Shown here: piece after piece, positions 1-8,858 of the stretch
How the letters are laid out: every line of letters begins with the position of its first letter
Position numbering within the stretch: position 1 is the stretch's first letter
Origin: Stutzerimonas kunmingensis
Lineage (GTDB): Bacteria > Pseudomonadota > Gammaproteobacteria > Pseudomonadales > Pseudomonadaceae
DNA length: 64,000 bases
Assembly (NCBI RefSeq): GCF_900114065.1
Contig: NZ_FORS01000005.1
Location: 1 to 64,000, forward strand
Reading direction: 5' to 3'
Position numbers and translations under genes: made by a program
Notes under the pieces: model-generated
Told to the model about the DNA's origin: nothing
Database searches by the model: none
What the model saw: the letters and a program-made list of their open reading frames with translations, nothing else

Positions 1-352
1 ACGGCTTCGCTGAAGGCAAAGGAGACGGTGCCATCGTTGTTGATGGTGACGTCGACGGTCGGCGCCTTGGTGTCGACGGTGACCGCATCGCGACCGGCCG
101 AGCCTGCGTTGTCGGCGAGGTCGGTGTAGGACTTGTCGGCCACGCTGACGGCGACCTCGCCCTCGACGTCGCCATTGACGGTCAGGTCGGCCGTCCAGGT
201 AACGCCGCCATCGGTGCTGGTCAGGTTGCTGATGCTGCCATTGGTGACGGTGACGTCACTGGCGGTGAAGCCCTTGACGGCTTCGCTGAAGGCAAAGGAG
301 ACGGTGCCATCGTTGTTGATGGTGACGTCGACGGTCGGCGCCTTGGTGTCGA
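1..352 (-). repeat. 276-bp tandem repeat encoding 92-residue Ig-like modules
   Basis: The sequence from position 1 recurs from position 277, nearly base for base for about 75 bases. This gives a period of 276 bp, or 92 codons, inside the adhesin gene. The repeated protein text includes [19 protein letters not shown]. The array continues past the left edge, so copy number cannot be counted. Such near-identical units are typical of LapA/BapA-type adhesins and recombine easily. Confidence 0.85.
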
Positions 353-1400
353 TGTCGTAAGTTCGTGTCGTATCAGCCGTGCCAACATTCCCAGCCACAT
401 CAGTGTGGGTCACGGACGCGCTGATCTGGTTGTTATCGGCCAGGTCCCCGGTGCCGACGTTGATGCTGAAACCAAGCTCTCCGCTTGGAAGTTCAATGAC
501 CACGCCCAGATAGCTGCTGCCGCCCAAGGTCAGCGTCACGGTATCGCCCACTGCAACTTCGCCGGTGACTTTGCCCGTTACGGCAACGATATCGCCGCCG
601 TATTCATTGGCGTTGAGGACGTTATCTTCAGTGATCGGGTCGATTGATATCGTCAGGGCTGGAGGCTGCGTATCGAGCACGAAACTGATAGTCGTAGCGC
701 CGGAAGTATTGCCGGCCACATCGGTCTGGCGGACGGATACGGTGTTGTTGCCCTCGACCGGGGTGAAGGACGAAGTCCATGTCTGGCCGCCGTCGGTGCT
801 GTATTCGACGGTCGCACCGGCCTCGGTGCCGCCAATGGTCAGGGCGCCGTTGTTAGTGATGCGGTCGTTCGGGTCAGCGCTGTCGAGCTGCAGAGAAACG
901 TTTGGAGCGGCCGGTGCGGTGGTGTCGACGAAAGAACTGGTCGGCGCGGCGCTGTCTTCCTCGGTAGCGAGTCCTGCAGAGGCCAGGCCATCGGTGCTGA
1001 AGCCGGTGGTGGCTTGCACCTGTTCACCTGTTTCATCCAGCACGATAGCTGTATGGCCGCCACCGGAGCCGCCCGCCCCGCCGCCCGCGCCAGGGCCGGC
1101 AGCGGTCGCTTCCAGATCAGTGGTGGGGTCGAAGCCGTCGGCGATTGCTTGCTCAAGCTCCGAGATCGACTCGGAATCGCTTCTGTCAGCCAGCTCGCCG
1201 GCTTGCCAGAACGCCGATTCGCCCAGGCTAACCGTCTCGCCATTCGGCAGCTCCAGCGTTACGGCACTGCCTGCCTCGGTCAACACCTGCTCACCGCTGA
1301 ACAGCCGGTCACCTTCAACCAAAGCGCGGCGAACGCCGTCCGCCGATGTCGCAAACGCCTGGCCGATAACGCTTTTCACGACGACGTAGTTAGAGCTCAT
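1..1400 (-). CDS. lapA: LapA-type giant biofilm adhesin, N-terminal part (3' end beyond left edge)
   Basis: A minus-strand frame stays open from the ATG at 1400 to the window edge, about 466 residues. It begins [20 protein letters not shown], the retention-module sequence of LapA-family adhesins. Residues 99-102 read TAAG, the site cut by the periplasmic protease LapG in this family, followed by a Gly-rich linker. From about residue 140 come Ig-like repeats (…[18 protein letters not shown]…). A GGAG ribosome site lies about 8 bases before the ATG. By family knowledge the retention module plugs the outer-membrane pore and holds the adhesin at the surface until LapG cleaves it under low cyclic-di-GMP. 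The secretion genes are divergent at 1706. The RTX/secretion C-terminus, lapD and lapG are not in view. The symbol is by similarity. Confidence 0.9.
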   Translation of the reverse strand, partial: MSSNYVVVKSVIGQAFATSADGVRRALVEGDRLFSGEQVLTEAGSAVTLELPNGETVSLGESAFWQAGELADRSDSESISELEQAIADGFDPTTDLEATAAGPGAGGGAGGSGGGHTAIVLDETGEQVQATTGFSTDGLASAGLATEEDSAAPTSSFVDTTAPAAPNVSLQLDSADPNDRITNNGALTIGGTEAGATVEYSTDGGQTWTSSFTPVEGNNTVSVRQTDVAGNTSGATTISFVLDTQPPALTISIDPITEDNVLNANEYGGDIVAVTGKVTGEVAVGDTVTLTLGGSSYLGVVIELPSGELGFSINVGTGDLADNNQISASVTHTDVAGNVGTADTTRTYDIDTKAPTVDVTINNDGTVSFAFSEAVKGFTASDVTVTNGSISNLTSTDGGVTWTADLTVNGDVEGEVAVSVADKSYTDLADNAGSAGRDAVTVDTKAPTVDVTINNDGTVSFAFSEA

Positions 1401-1513
1401 GCTCTTTGCTCCGAATGGTAGATGTAGACCAACTTGGGGCCTGATAGAGTGCCGCCGAGCGGTGGATGATATCCGTTATGTTTTTGACGCTAATAAAAAG
1501 TCGACGAGTGGAA

Positions 1514-1529
1514 GGTCAATCTATTGACC
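1514..1529. promoter_or_regulatory. FleQ-box-like palindrome between adhesin and its secretion operon
   Basis: GGTCAATCTATTGACC has two perfect 7-bp arms around a 2-base centre. The core GTCAATCTATTGAC differs at two central positions from the published P. aeruginosa FleQ consensus GTCAATAAATTGAC. It lies 114 bp upstream of the adhesin start and about 177 bp upstream of the secretion operon. FleQ is a cyclic-di-GMP-responsive regulator of adhesin and exopolysaccharide genes in pseudomonads. The match is seen; binding is inferred. Confidence 0.65.
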
Positions 1530-1560
1530 CTCGATAGTGTGATGTTAAACAATGCCCGCA

Positions 1561-1581
1561 CTGATGTCACTGTGATATCAG
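1561..1581. promoter_or_regulatory. Near-perfect 21-bp palindrome in the adhesin/secretion intergenic region
   Basis: The outer arms CTGAT and ATCAG and the inner arms TCAC and GTGA pair around a central T, with one mismatch in ten pairs. It lies between the FleQ-like box and the secretion operon, next to an A/T-rich stretch. The TGTGA element recalls CRP/Vfr half-sites, but the spacing is not the canonical one. The regulator is unknown. The rest of the 305-bp gap (1401-1705) shows no other feature I can support. Confidence 0.4.
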
Positions 1582-1705
1582 GCGCGTTTTTTCATTAAGC
1601 CGAAAACGCTCAAGCAGTAGTGGTAATACGCGCCTGTATGGGTTCCGTTTGCGCTCTGTTGTCGTGTCGGCCTTGCCACTCGCCCAACTTTCGGAACCCG
1701 TCGTC

Positions 1706-3055
1706 ATGAAGCCTTTCGCCTTGGTGCTTCCCCTGTTTTTCGCCGTCTCGGCCGCCGCTCATGCCCAGTCTTTGCAGGAGGCAATGCGCAGCGCGCTCGA
1801 TACCCACCCGGAAATCAGCGCCGGCGTTCACGCTCGTATGGCGGCCGAGGAGCAGCTGCGTTCCGCCAAGGGCGGCTATTTGCCTCGAGTGGATCTGGTG
1901 GCGGGTTATGGGCGAGAGGGCACTGACAGTGTCAGTACCCGTCAGGGTGATGAGCACGGTTACCGTACGCTGAGCCGCGGTGAGGCGAGCCTGACGGCCC
2001 AGCAGATGTTGTTCGACGGTTTCGCCACCTCCAGCGAAGTGAAGCGCCAGCGTGCTACGGTCAATGCACGGGCCTATGAGTTGCTGGGCAGTGCGGAGCG
2101 CACCGCATTGGAAGTGGCGCAGGTGTACCTGGATGTTCTGCGCCGTGAGGCGCTAGTGCGTCTGGCCGAGGAAAATCTGCGCAGCCACGAGCGAATCTTC
2201 GATCAGATCAGTCTTCGCAGCCGCCAGGGCGTTGGGCGGATGGCCGACCTCGACCAGGCCGAGGCGCGCCTGGCCCAGGCGCGCAACAATCTGATTACAG
2301 AACAGACCAACCTTGCCGATAGCCAGGTCAACTACCTCGCGCTGGTAGGGCAGATGCCGACCGACTTGAGCCGGCCGACGCTGGCTGCGGTGGATCTGGC
2401 GCAGAGCTTTGAGCAGGCCCGTGAGAAGATGCTGATGGAAAACCCGCAGCTGCGTTCGGCACAGGCGGACGTGAACGCCGCCGAGGCGCAGGTGCAGGCA
2501 GCCAAGTCCGAGTTCTACCCGCGCTTCGCGCTGGAGCTCGCGAGTGGCGCCAATAACGACATCGACGGCGTGAACGGGCACGAGAACGAATGGCAGGCCA
2601 TGGTACGCATGCGCTACAACCTGTTCGCGGGCGGCAGCAACAGTGCTGATCTACGCGCTCGCGCCAACCAGGTCGGGCAGGCCATGGATATTCGCAACAA
2701 CGCGCTGCGTCTGCTCAGCGAGGAGATGGGGCTGGCCTGGAACGCGCTGAATAACGCACGCCAGCAGCTTCCGATTGCTCAGGAATACGTCGATCGCAGC
2801 AGCCGTGTGCGCGATTCTTACCAGCAGCAGTTCACCCTGGGTGAGCGTACGTTGCTGGATTTGCTCGACAGCGAGAACGAACTGTTCACCGCTGCGCGCC
2901 GTCTCGAAGACGTGCGCTTTAGTGAGGCTTTGAGCCATTACCGCATCCAGGCGGTCAGCGGCTCTCTGTTGCGCAACCAGGGGGTCGTGGCACCTCTGGC
3001 CGCCGTGCCGATGGATGACGTGCGCGCTCAGGTCCAGTTGCCCGCGATGAATTAA
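1706..3055 (+). CDS. lapE: TolC-family outer-membrane factor of the adhesin type I secretion system
   Basis: A 449-residue protein beginning MKPFALVLPLFFAVSAAAHA, a clear signal peptide with cleavage expected after AHA. I chose the ATG at 1706 because longer in-frame starts place about 19 non-hydrophobic residues before it; no strong ribosome site is visible. The body carries two TolC/OEP-type repeats with long Ala/Gln/Arg-rich helices, including the family-like stretch ARVNLLD-type text near residue 395 (GERTLLDLLDSENELF). It would form the outer-membrane channel-tunnel. It is first in a three-gene unit with the ABC transporter 21 bp downstream and the HlyD adaptor. The divergent adhesin is the obvious cargo. 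Confidence 0.9.
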   Translation: MKPFALVLPLFFAVSAAAHAQSLQEAMRSALDTHPEISAGVHARMAAEEQLRSAKGGYLPRVDLVAGYGREGTDSVSTRQGDEHGYRTLSRGEASLTAQQMLFDGFATSSEVKRQRATVNARAYELLGSAERTALEVAQVYLDVLRREALVRLAEENLRSHERIFDQISLRSRQGVGRMADLDQAEARLAQARNNLITEQTNLADSQVNYLALVGQMPTDLSRPTLAAVDLAQSFEQAREKMLMENPQLRSAQADVNAAEAQVQAAKSEFYPRFALELASGANNDIDGVNGHENEWQAMVRMRYNLFAGGSNSADLRARANQVGQAMDIRNNALRLLSEEMGLAWNALNNARQQLPIAQEYVDRSSRVRDSYQQQFTLGERTLLDLLDSENELFTAARRLEDVRFSEALSHYRIQAVSGSLLRNQGVVAPLAAVPMDDVRAQVQLPAMN

Positions 3056-3076
3056 GAGGGCGGCCCTTCGGGTCCC

Positions 3077-5245
3077 ATGATGCACTCTCAGGATGCTGTA
3101 ACGCCCGAACCGGCCTTGCGCTTCGACCCGCGCTCGAGCCATGACGATCCGCTGCTGGATGGCCTGCTCTCGCTCTGCGCCTTCCACCAGAAGCCAGCCA
3201 GCCGGGCGACGCTAAGTGCCGGTTTGCCACTCGCCGATCATCGACTGACTCCTGAGCTGCTGCCGCGTGCGGCAGCCCGGGCAGGTCTGCGCGGTCGTTG
3301 GCTGCGTCGTGAGCTGACTCAGATATCCGCCCTCGCGTTGCCTGCACTGTTGCTGTTGCGTGACGGGCGTTGCGCATTGCTATTGGGCTGGCAGCCGGAC
3401 GGGCGGGCGCGGGTGATGCCCAGCGAGTCCGAGGGTGGTGAGCTGGATGTCGCGCGTGAAATTCTCGAGGAAGACTACACGGGGCAGGCCTTCTTCGCTC
3501 AGCCGCAACACCGCTTCGATCTGGATCGCGGTGAACTTATCCCGCGGACGACTCACTGGTTTCGCGACACGCTGAAGCGTTCGCGCTGGCTGTATATCGA
3601 CGCCGTTGCCGCCAGTTTCGTGATCAGTCTCATTGGCCTGGTTACGCCGCTGTTCGTCATGAACGTCTACGACCGTGTGGTACCGAACCAAGCCGAGGCA
3701 ACGCTCTGGGTGCTGGCCATCGGCATCAGCGGTGCGTTCGTGTTCGATCTGCTGCTCAAGACGTTGCGCGGGCTGTGTCTGGATCTGGCTGGCAAGAAAA
3801 CCGATCTGATCATTTCCGCCACGCTATTCGAGCGGGTGGCAGGCATGCTGATGCGCCACCGCCCGGCGCGCGTCGGGACCTTCGCCCAGCACATTCACGA
3901 ATTCCAGTCACTGCGCGAGTTTCTCGCTTCGCTGACGCTGGCGAGTCTGATCGATATCCCATTCACCTTGCTGATCATTGCCGTGATTGCGCTGATCGGC
4001 GGGCATCTGGCGTGGGTGCCGCTATTGGCTTTCCCGCTGGTTGCAGCACTCAGCTTCGCGCTGCAGCGGCCCCTGGCCGACACCCTGGAACGCACCATGG
4101 CGCTATCGGCAGAGCGTCAGTCGAGCCTGATCGAAACGTTGGCAGGCCTCGATGCGGTGAAGGTCAACAACGCGGAAAGCGAGCGTCAGCATCTTTGGGA
4201 GCAGACCATCGGCAGCCTGAGCCGGCTTGAATTGCGTGCACGCATGCTGTCGAGCCTGGCGCTCAACTCCACGATGGCGCTGCAGCAGTTCGCTGGTGTG
4301 GTGATGATCGTGCTCGGCGTGTATCAGATCATCGACGGCCAGCTGAGCATGGGGGGGCTGATTGCCTGCTACATGCTCAGCGGTCGCGCCCTGGCACCGC
4401 TCGGTCAGGTGGCGGGTCTGCTCACCCGCTATCAGCAGGCCAAGGTCACGGTGCGCTCGGTGAACGACATGATGGCGTTGCCGCAGGAGCGGCAGAGTGG
4501 CGAGCGGCCGTTGAAGCGGGAAAACCTGCAGGGTGCGATCGAATTCCGCGGCGTGGATTTCAACTACCCGGAACAAAAGGACGCCGCCTTGCGGCAGATC
4601 AGTCTGGTCATTCGTCCAGGCGAGAAGGTGGGCATCATTGGGCGCAGTGGCTCCGGCAAGAGCTCGCTGGCCAAGCTGATCGTCGGCCTGCATCAGCCCG
4701 ATGCCGGCAGCCTGCTGGTCGACGGCATCGACCTGCGGCAGCTGGATGTGAGCGACGTGCGCAACAACATCGGCTATGTGGCGCAGGATATCCAGCTGTT
4801 TTCCGGCACGCTGCGCGACAATCTGCTGATGGGCGCGCGCTATGTCGAAGACGATCGGGTGGTGAAAGTGGCCAAATTGGCAGGCGTGCATGAATTTGCC
4901 CGTCTGCATTCCAAGGGCTACGAACTGCAGGTGGGCGAGCGCGGCCAGAACCTTTCCGGCGGCCAGCGCCAATGCGTGGCGCTGGCGCGCGCATTGTTGC
5001 TCGATCCGCCGATCCTGTTGCTCGACGAGCCGACCAGTTCGTTGGACAACACCAGCGAGGAACGCTTGAAACAGCAGCTGGCAGAGATCGTTGCCGACAA
5101 GACCTTGCTGCTGGTAACTCACCGCACTTCGATGTTGAGCCTCGTCGATCGGCTGGTGATCGTCGACCGTGGCCAGATCGTCGCCGATGGGCCGAAGGCG
5201 TCGATTCTCGAGGCGTTGAAGAAGGGTCAGATCCGTGTCAGCTAA
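3077..5245 (+). CDS. lapB: Type I secretion ABC transporter/permease (LapB-like)
   Basis: A 722-residue half-transporter. Residues about 15-140 form a C39-peptidase-like domain that appears to lack the catalytic Cys/His pattern, as in RTX exporters that do not process their cargo. Membrane helices begin near residue 175. The nucleotide-binding domain shows Walker A GRSGSGKS (about 522-529), signature LSGGQRQ (about 626-632) and Walker B LLLDEPT (about 647-653). It powers export of the adhesin from the cytoplasm. Its stop overlaps the start of the HlyD gene by 11 bases, which suggests translational coupling. Two ATGs stand together at 3077 and 3080 and either may be used. Confidence 0.92.
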   Translation: MMHSQDAVTPEPALRFDPRSSHDDPLLDGLLSLCAFHQKPASRATLSAGLPLADHRLTPELLPRAAARAGLRGRWLRRELTQISALALPALLLLRDGRCALLLGWQPDGRARVMPSESEGGELDVAREILEEDYTGQAFFAQPQHRFDLDRGELIPRTTHWFRDTLKRSRWLYIDAVAASFVISLIGLVTPLFVMNVYDRVVPNQAEATLWVLAIGISGAFVFDLLLKTLRGLCLDLAGKKTDLIISATLFERVAGMLMRHRPARVGTFAQHIHEFQSLREFLASLTLASLIDIPFTLLIIAVIALIGGHLAWVPLLAFPLVAALSFALQRPLADTLERTMALSAERQSSLIETLAGLDAVKVNNAESERQHLWEQTIGSLSRLELRARMLSSLALNSTMALQQFAGVVMIVLGVYQIIDGQLSMGGLIACYMLSGRALAPLGQVAGLLTRYQQAKVTVRSVNDMMALPQERQSGERPLKRENLQGAIEFRGVDFNYPEQKDAALRQISLVIRPGEKVGIIGRSGSGKSSLAKLIVGLHQPDAGSLLVDGIDLRQLDVSDVRNNIGYVAQDIQLFSGTLRDNLLMGARYVEDDRVVKVAKLAGVHEFARLHSKGYELQVGERGQNLSGGQRQCVALARALLLDPPILLLDEPTSSLDNTSEERLKQQLAEIVADKTLLLVTHRTSMLSLVDRLVIVDRGQIVADGPKASILEALKKGQIRVS

Positions 5246-6602
5246 GCATTCGATCCCCCCGAACCAGGCGCGCGGTGGCGTCGGCTCGGTGTTCGGCTCC
5301 CGTGGCGAACCGCTGCCGGAGGTGCGCAAGGCGCTCATCGAGGATGCACCGCGGCTGGTGCGCCTGACGATATGGGGACTGGTCGCGTTCGTGCTGTTCC
5401 TGGTGCTCTGGGCGCATTTCGCCATCGTCGATGAGGTCACCCGGGGTGAAGGCAAGGCCATTCCCTCGTCACGCCTGCAGAAGATCCAGAACCTGGAGGG
5501 CGGCATCGTCGCCGAGCTGTTCGTTCGCGAGGGACAGATCGTCGAGGCCGGCGATCCGCTGCTGCGTCTGGACGACACGCGTTTCGCCTCCAACGTAGGT
5601 GAAACCGAAGCTGACCGCCTGGCGCTGGCAGCGCGAGTGGAGCGCCTGTCGGCCGAGGTTGAGGGGCGCGACCTGGCGATGCCCGAACATGTGCTGCGTG
5701 ATGTCCCCAACCTCGCCGACAGCGAGCGCGCCTTGTTCGAGAGTCGCCGCGACCAGCTGCGCGATGAAATCGGCGGGTTGGAAGAGCAGCTCGCCCAGCG
5801 TCGTCAGGAAGTGCGCGAGATGAGTTCCAAGCAGGAGCAGTTCCGCAGCAGCCTGGCCCTGCTGCGCAAGGAGATCGCGATGTCCGAGCCGCTCGTCTCA
5901 AGCGGCGCCATCTCACCGGTGGAAGTGCTGCGGCTCAAGCGGGCTGAGGTGGAAAGTCGCGGGCAACTCGATGCCACCACCCTGGCGTTGCCTCGAGCCA
6001 ATGCGGCGATCAAGGAGATCGAAAGCAAGATCGGTGAGACGCGCGGGCGTTTCCGCAGCGAGGCCCTGACTCAGCTCAACGAGGCACGTACCGAGCTGTC
6101 GAAGCTGAAGTCCACCGGCAAGGCGCTGGAAGACCGGGTGCGCCGTACGCTCGTTACCTCCCCGGTTCGGGGCGTTGTCCAGCAGATGCTCGTCAGCACC
6201 ATTGGCGGCGTCATCCAGCCAGGCAGCGATATCGTCGAAATCGTCCCGCTCGACGACACGTTGCTGGTCGAGGCCAAGGTTCGCCCGCAGGACATCGCCT
6301 TCCTGCATCCGGGGCAGGAGGCTATGGTCAAGTTCAGCGCCTACGACTTCACTGTTTATGGCGGCTTGAAGGCGGAGCTGGAACACATCAGTGCCGATAG
6401 CATCACGGACGAGGATGGCAACAGCTTCTTTCTTATCCATCTGCGCACCGACAAGAGTCACCTGGGCAGCGATGAGAAACCCTTGCTGATCATCCCCGGC
6501 ATGATGGCTTCGGTAGACATCATCACCGGTCACAAGAGCGTGCTGAGCTATCTGCTCAAGCCGATCATCCGCGCCAAGGCCGAGGCACTTCGCGAGCGCT
6601 AG
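5235..6602 (+). CDS. lapC: HlyD-family membrane fusion protein of the adhesin secretion system
   Basis: A 455-residue adaptor with a GTG start at 5235, placed inside the end of the ABC transporter gene. One membrane helix lies at about residues 43-62. A lipoyl/barrel-sandwich half follows (LEGGIVAELFVREGQIVEAG), then a long coiled coil at about 120-290, the second lipoyl half (SPVRGVVQQM) and a beta-barrel C-terminus. This is the standard HlyD/LapC layout. It would bridge the inner-membrane ABC transporter and the TolC-like channel. Length and order match LapC-type adaptors. Confidence 0.92.
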   Translation: MSAKHSIPPNQARGGVGSVFGSRGEPLPEVRKALIEDAPRLVRLTIWGLVAFVLFLVLWAHFAIVDEVTRGEGKAIPSSRLQKIQNLEGGIVAELFVREGQIVEAGDPLLRLDDTRFASNVGETEADRLALAARVERLSAEVEGRDLAMPEHVLRDVPNLADSERALFESRRDQLRDEIGGLEEQLAQRRQEVREMSSKQEQFRSSLALLRKEIAMSEPLVSSGAISPVEVLRLKRAEVESRGQLDATTLALPRANAAIKEIESKIGETRGRFRSEALTQLNEARTELSKLKSTGKALEDRVRRTLVTSPVRGVVQQMLVSTIGGVIQPGSDIVEIVPLDDTLLVEAKVRPQDIAFLHPGQEAMVKFSAYDFTVYGGLKAELEHISADSITDEDGNSFFLIHLRTDKSHLGSDEKPLLIIPGMMASVDIITGHKSVLSYLLKPIIRAKAEALRER

Positions 6603-6694
6603 GTGGTGGCGCAGGAAAAATCTGCTAACAATGGCTGTCAGTAGGGCCGATCCACACTGCGCAATAATGCGCCGTCGACCATCTGGGAGTTTCC

Positions 6695-7429
6695 ATGAGC
6701 AGCACTGCGCCAGCCAGCGAAGGCGAAAAAATCCTCATCGTCGATGACGATGCCCGTCTGCGACGTCTGCTCGAGCGTTTTCTCGACGAGCAGGGCTACC
6801 GCGTCCGTACCGTGGAAAACACCGAGCAGATGGATCGTTTGCTCAGCCGCGAGCTGTTCCAGCTGGTGGTGCTCGACCTGATGATGCCGGGAGAGGATGG
6901 TCTGTCTGCGTGCCGTCGGCTGCGCGAGGGCAACAATCAGATCCCGATCATCATGCTCACCGCCAAGGGCGACGAGGCCAGTCGCATCCAGGGCCTGGAG
7001 CAGGGTGCCGACGACTACCTGGCCAAGCCCTTCAACCCCCGTGAGCTGCTCGCGCGCATTCGTGCGGTGCTGCGTCGGCAGGCGCCGCAGGTTCCGGGCG
7101 CGCCGGCCAGCGAGGACGAGACCGTCACCTTCGGCGAGTACGAGCTGTCGTTGGCCACGCGTGAGCTGAAGAAGGGCAACGAAGTGCACATGCTCACCAC
7201 CGGTGAGTTCGCCGTGCTCAAGGCGCTGGTCCAGCACGCACGCGAGCCGCTGACCCGCGACAAGCTGATGAACCTTGCCCGCGGGCGCGAGTGGGATGCA
7301 CTGGAGCGCTCCATCGACGTGCAGATATCCCGCCTGCGCCGGCTGATCGAGCCGGACCCGTCCAAGCCGCGCTATATCCAGACCGTCTGGGGTGTGGGTT
7401 ACGTATTCGTGCCGGACGGCAACAAGTGA
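6695..7429 (+). CDS. amgR: OmpR-family response regulator (AmgR/OmpR)
   Basis: A 244-residue response regulator. The receiver domain has the acidic pair VDDDA (about 17-20), the phospho-acceptor Asp61 in LVVLDLMMPGEDG and the conserved Lys in LAKPF. A winged-helix C-terminal domain ends YIQTVWGVGYVF, typical of OmpR/PhoB regulators. It pairs with the kinase gene 76 bp downstream. The following genes rimK, rimB, hslR, hslO and pckA sit in the order I recall around amgRS (PA5200-PA5199) in P. aeruginosa. There the pair responds to envelope stress from misfolded membrane proteins and aminoglycosides. The generic alternative name is ompR. Confidence 0.88.
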   Translation: MSSTAPASEGEKILIVDDDARLRRLLERFLDEQGYRVRTVENTEQMDRLLSRELFQLVVLDLMMPGEDGLSACRRLREGNNQIPIIMLTAKGDEASRIQGLEQGADDYLAKPFNPRELLARIRAVLRRQAPQVPGAPASEDETVTFGEYELSLATRELKKGNEVHMLTTGEFAVLKALVQHAREPLTRDKLMNLARGREWDALERSIDVQISRLRRLIEPDPSKPRYIQTVWGVGYVFVPDGNK

Positions 7430-7505
7430 GTTGGCTGCGGCCTGCTGCAGGCTTCGAGCGCGTTACGCTCGCGGCCTGCCGTCCTGGGCCTGCCGCCGGG
7501 ACTTC

Positions 7506-8837
7506 ATGAAAACTCCGCTCTGGTTCCCGCAAAGCTTCTTCGCCCGCACCCTGTGGATGGTGCTGATCGTGGTGCTGTTCTCCAAGGTCCTGACGCTGGT
7601 CTATCTGATGACCAACGAGGACGTGCTGGTTGACCGCCAGTACAGCCACGGCGCGGCACTGACGCTGCGTGCATACTGGGCCGCCGATCTCGAAGACCGC
7701 GATCGTATCGGTCGCGCCGCCGGCCTGCAGCTGGTGGCCGAGCAGAAAGTGCCGCGCAGCGAATACCACTGGCCCTACACCGAGATCTTCCAGCGGCAGA
7801 TGCGCGACGAGCTGGGCGACGATACCGAGGTGCGCGTGCGTATCCAGCCGTCCACGGCGATCTGGGTGCGCGCGCCCGCGTTGGGGCCGGACTGGGTGCA
7901 GGTGCCGCTGTACGCCTATCCGCTGCGTGGCCAGCGCATCTGGAGCGTGCTCGGCTGGTTCCTCGGTATCGGCCTGCTGTCCACCGGTGCGGCGTGGATC
8001 TTCGTCAGCCAGCTCAATCTGCCGCTCAAGCGGCTGGTCTTCGCCGCACGGCAGATCGGCAAGGGCCGGCGCGTGCGCCTGCCGATCAGCGATACGCCGA
8101 GCGAGATGACCGAGGTGTATCGCGCCTTCAACCAGATGGCCGAGGACGTCGAGCAGGCTGGCCGGGAGCGCGAACTGATGCTGGCCGGGGTTTCCCACGA
8201 TCTGCGCACGCCATTGACGCGCCTGCGCCTGTCGCTGGAGCTGATGAGCAGCGATGACGAGCTGACCGACGACATGATTCGTGATGTCGAGGACATGAAT
8301 GCGATCCTCGATCAATTCCTCGCCTTCGTCCGCGACGGCAGCGATGAACCGGTGGAAACCACCGATCTCGGGGAACTGATCCGCGAAGTGGTGGCACCCT
8401 ACAACCAGCAGCAGGAGATCGTGCGGCTGTGCGTCGAGCCGATGCCGCCGTTCGCCCTGCGTCGGGTATCGGTCAAGCGGCTGCTGGTCAACCTCATCGA
8501 GAACGCCTTGCGCTACGGCGGCGGCGGGGTGGAGGTGGCGGCTTATGTGTCGGGCGACCAGCACGCGCCCTACGTGGTGCTGAGCGTGCTCGACCGCGGC
8601 CCGGGGATCGATCCCGCCGAGCTGGAATGCATCTTCAATCCGTTCATCCGCGGTGATCGCGCTCGTGGCGGGCAGGGCGCCGGGCTGGGTCTGGCGATCG
8701 TCAAACGCATCGCTTCACAGCACGGCGGCATCGTCGAGTTGCGCAACCGTGAGGGCGGTGGTTTGGAGGCGCGCGTCAGCCTGCCGCTAGGATTGCTGCT
8801 GCCGCGCGATGCGGTGCAGGGCAAACCGGCCGAGTAG
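7506..8837 (+). CDS. amgS: Sensor histidine kinase (AmgS/EnvZ)
   Basis: A 443-residue EnvZ-type kinase. The start at 7506 gives MKTPLWFPQSFFARTLW and puts the first membrane helix at about 13-35; a longer in-frame reading is unlikely. A periplasmic loop of about 110 residues is followed by a second helix at about 147-168, a HAMP domain, the H-box GVSHDLRTPLTRL with His231, and an HATPase domain with NLIENALRY (N box), DRGPGID and GAGLGLAIVKRI. It would phosphorylate the regulator encoded immediately upstream. It converges on rimK with only 21 bp between them. Confidence 0.88.
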   Translation: MKTPLWFPQSFFARTLWMVLIVVLFSKVLTLVYLMTNEDVLVDRQYSHGAALTLRAYWAADLEDRDRIGRAAGLQLVAEQKVPRSEYHWPYTEIFQRQMRDELGDDTEVRVRIQPSTAIWVRAPALGPDWVQVPLYAYPLRGQRIWSVLGWFLGIGLLSTGAAWIFVSQLNLPLKRLVFAARQIGKGRRVRLPISDTPSEMTEVYRAFNQMAEDVEQAGRERELMLAGVSHDLRTPLTRLRLSLELMSSDDELTDDMIRDVEDMNAILDQFLAFVRDGSDEPVETTDLGELIREVVAPYNQQQEIVRLCVEPMPPFALRRVSVKRLLVNLIENALRYGGGGVEVAAYVSGDQHAPYVVLSVLDRGPGIDPAELECIFNPFIRGDRARGGQGAGLGLAIVKRIASQHGGIVELRNREGGGLEARVSLPLGLLLPRDAVQGKPAE

Positions 8838-8858
8838 CCGGTTCGCCACGAGGCGGAA

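Noticed and set aside
4103-5710. Long open frame (535 codons) on the minus strand opposite the ABC transporter and HlyD genes
   Set aside because: It is antisense to two clear secretion genes, has a low-complexity Arg/Ser/His-rich translation and no family match; long antisense frames are expected at this GC content.
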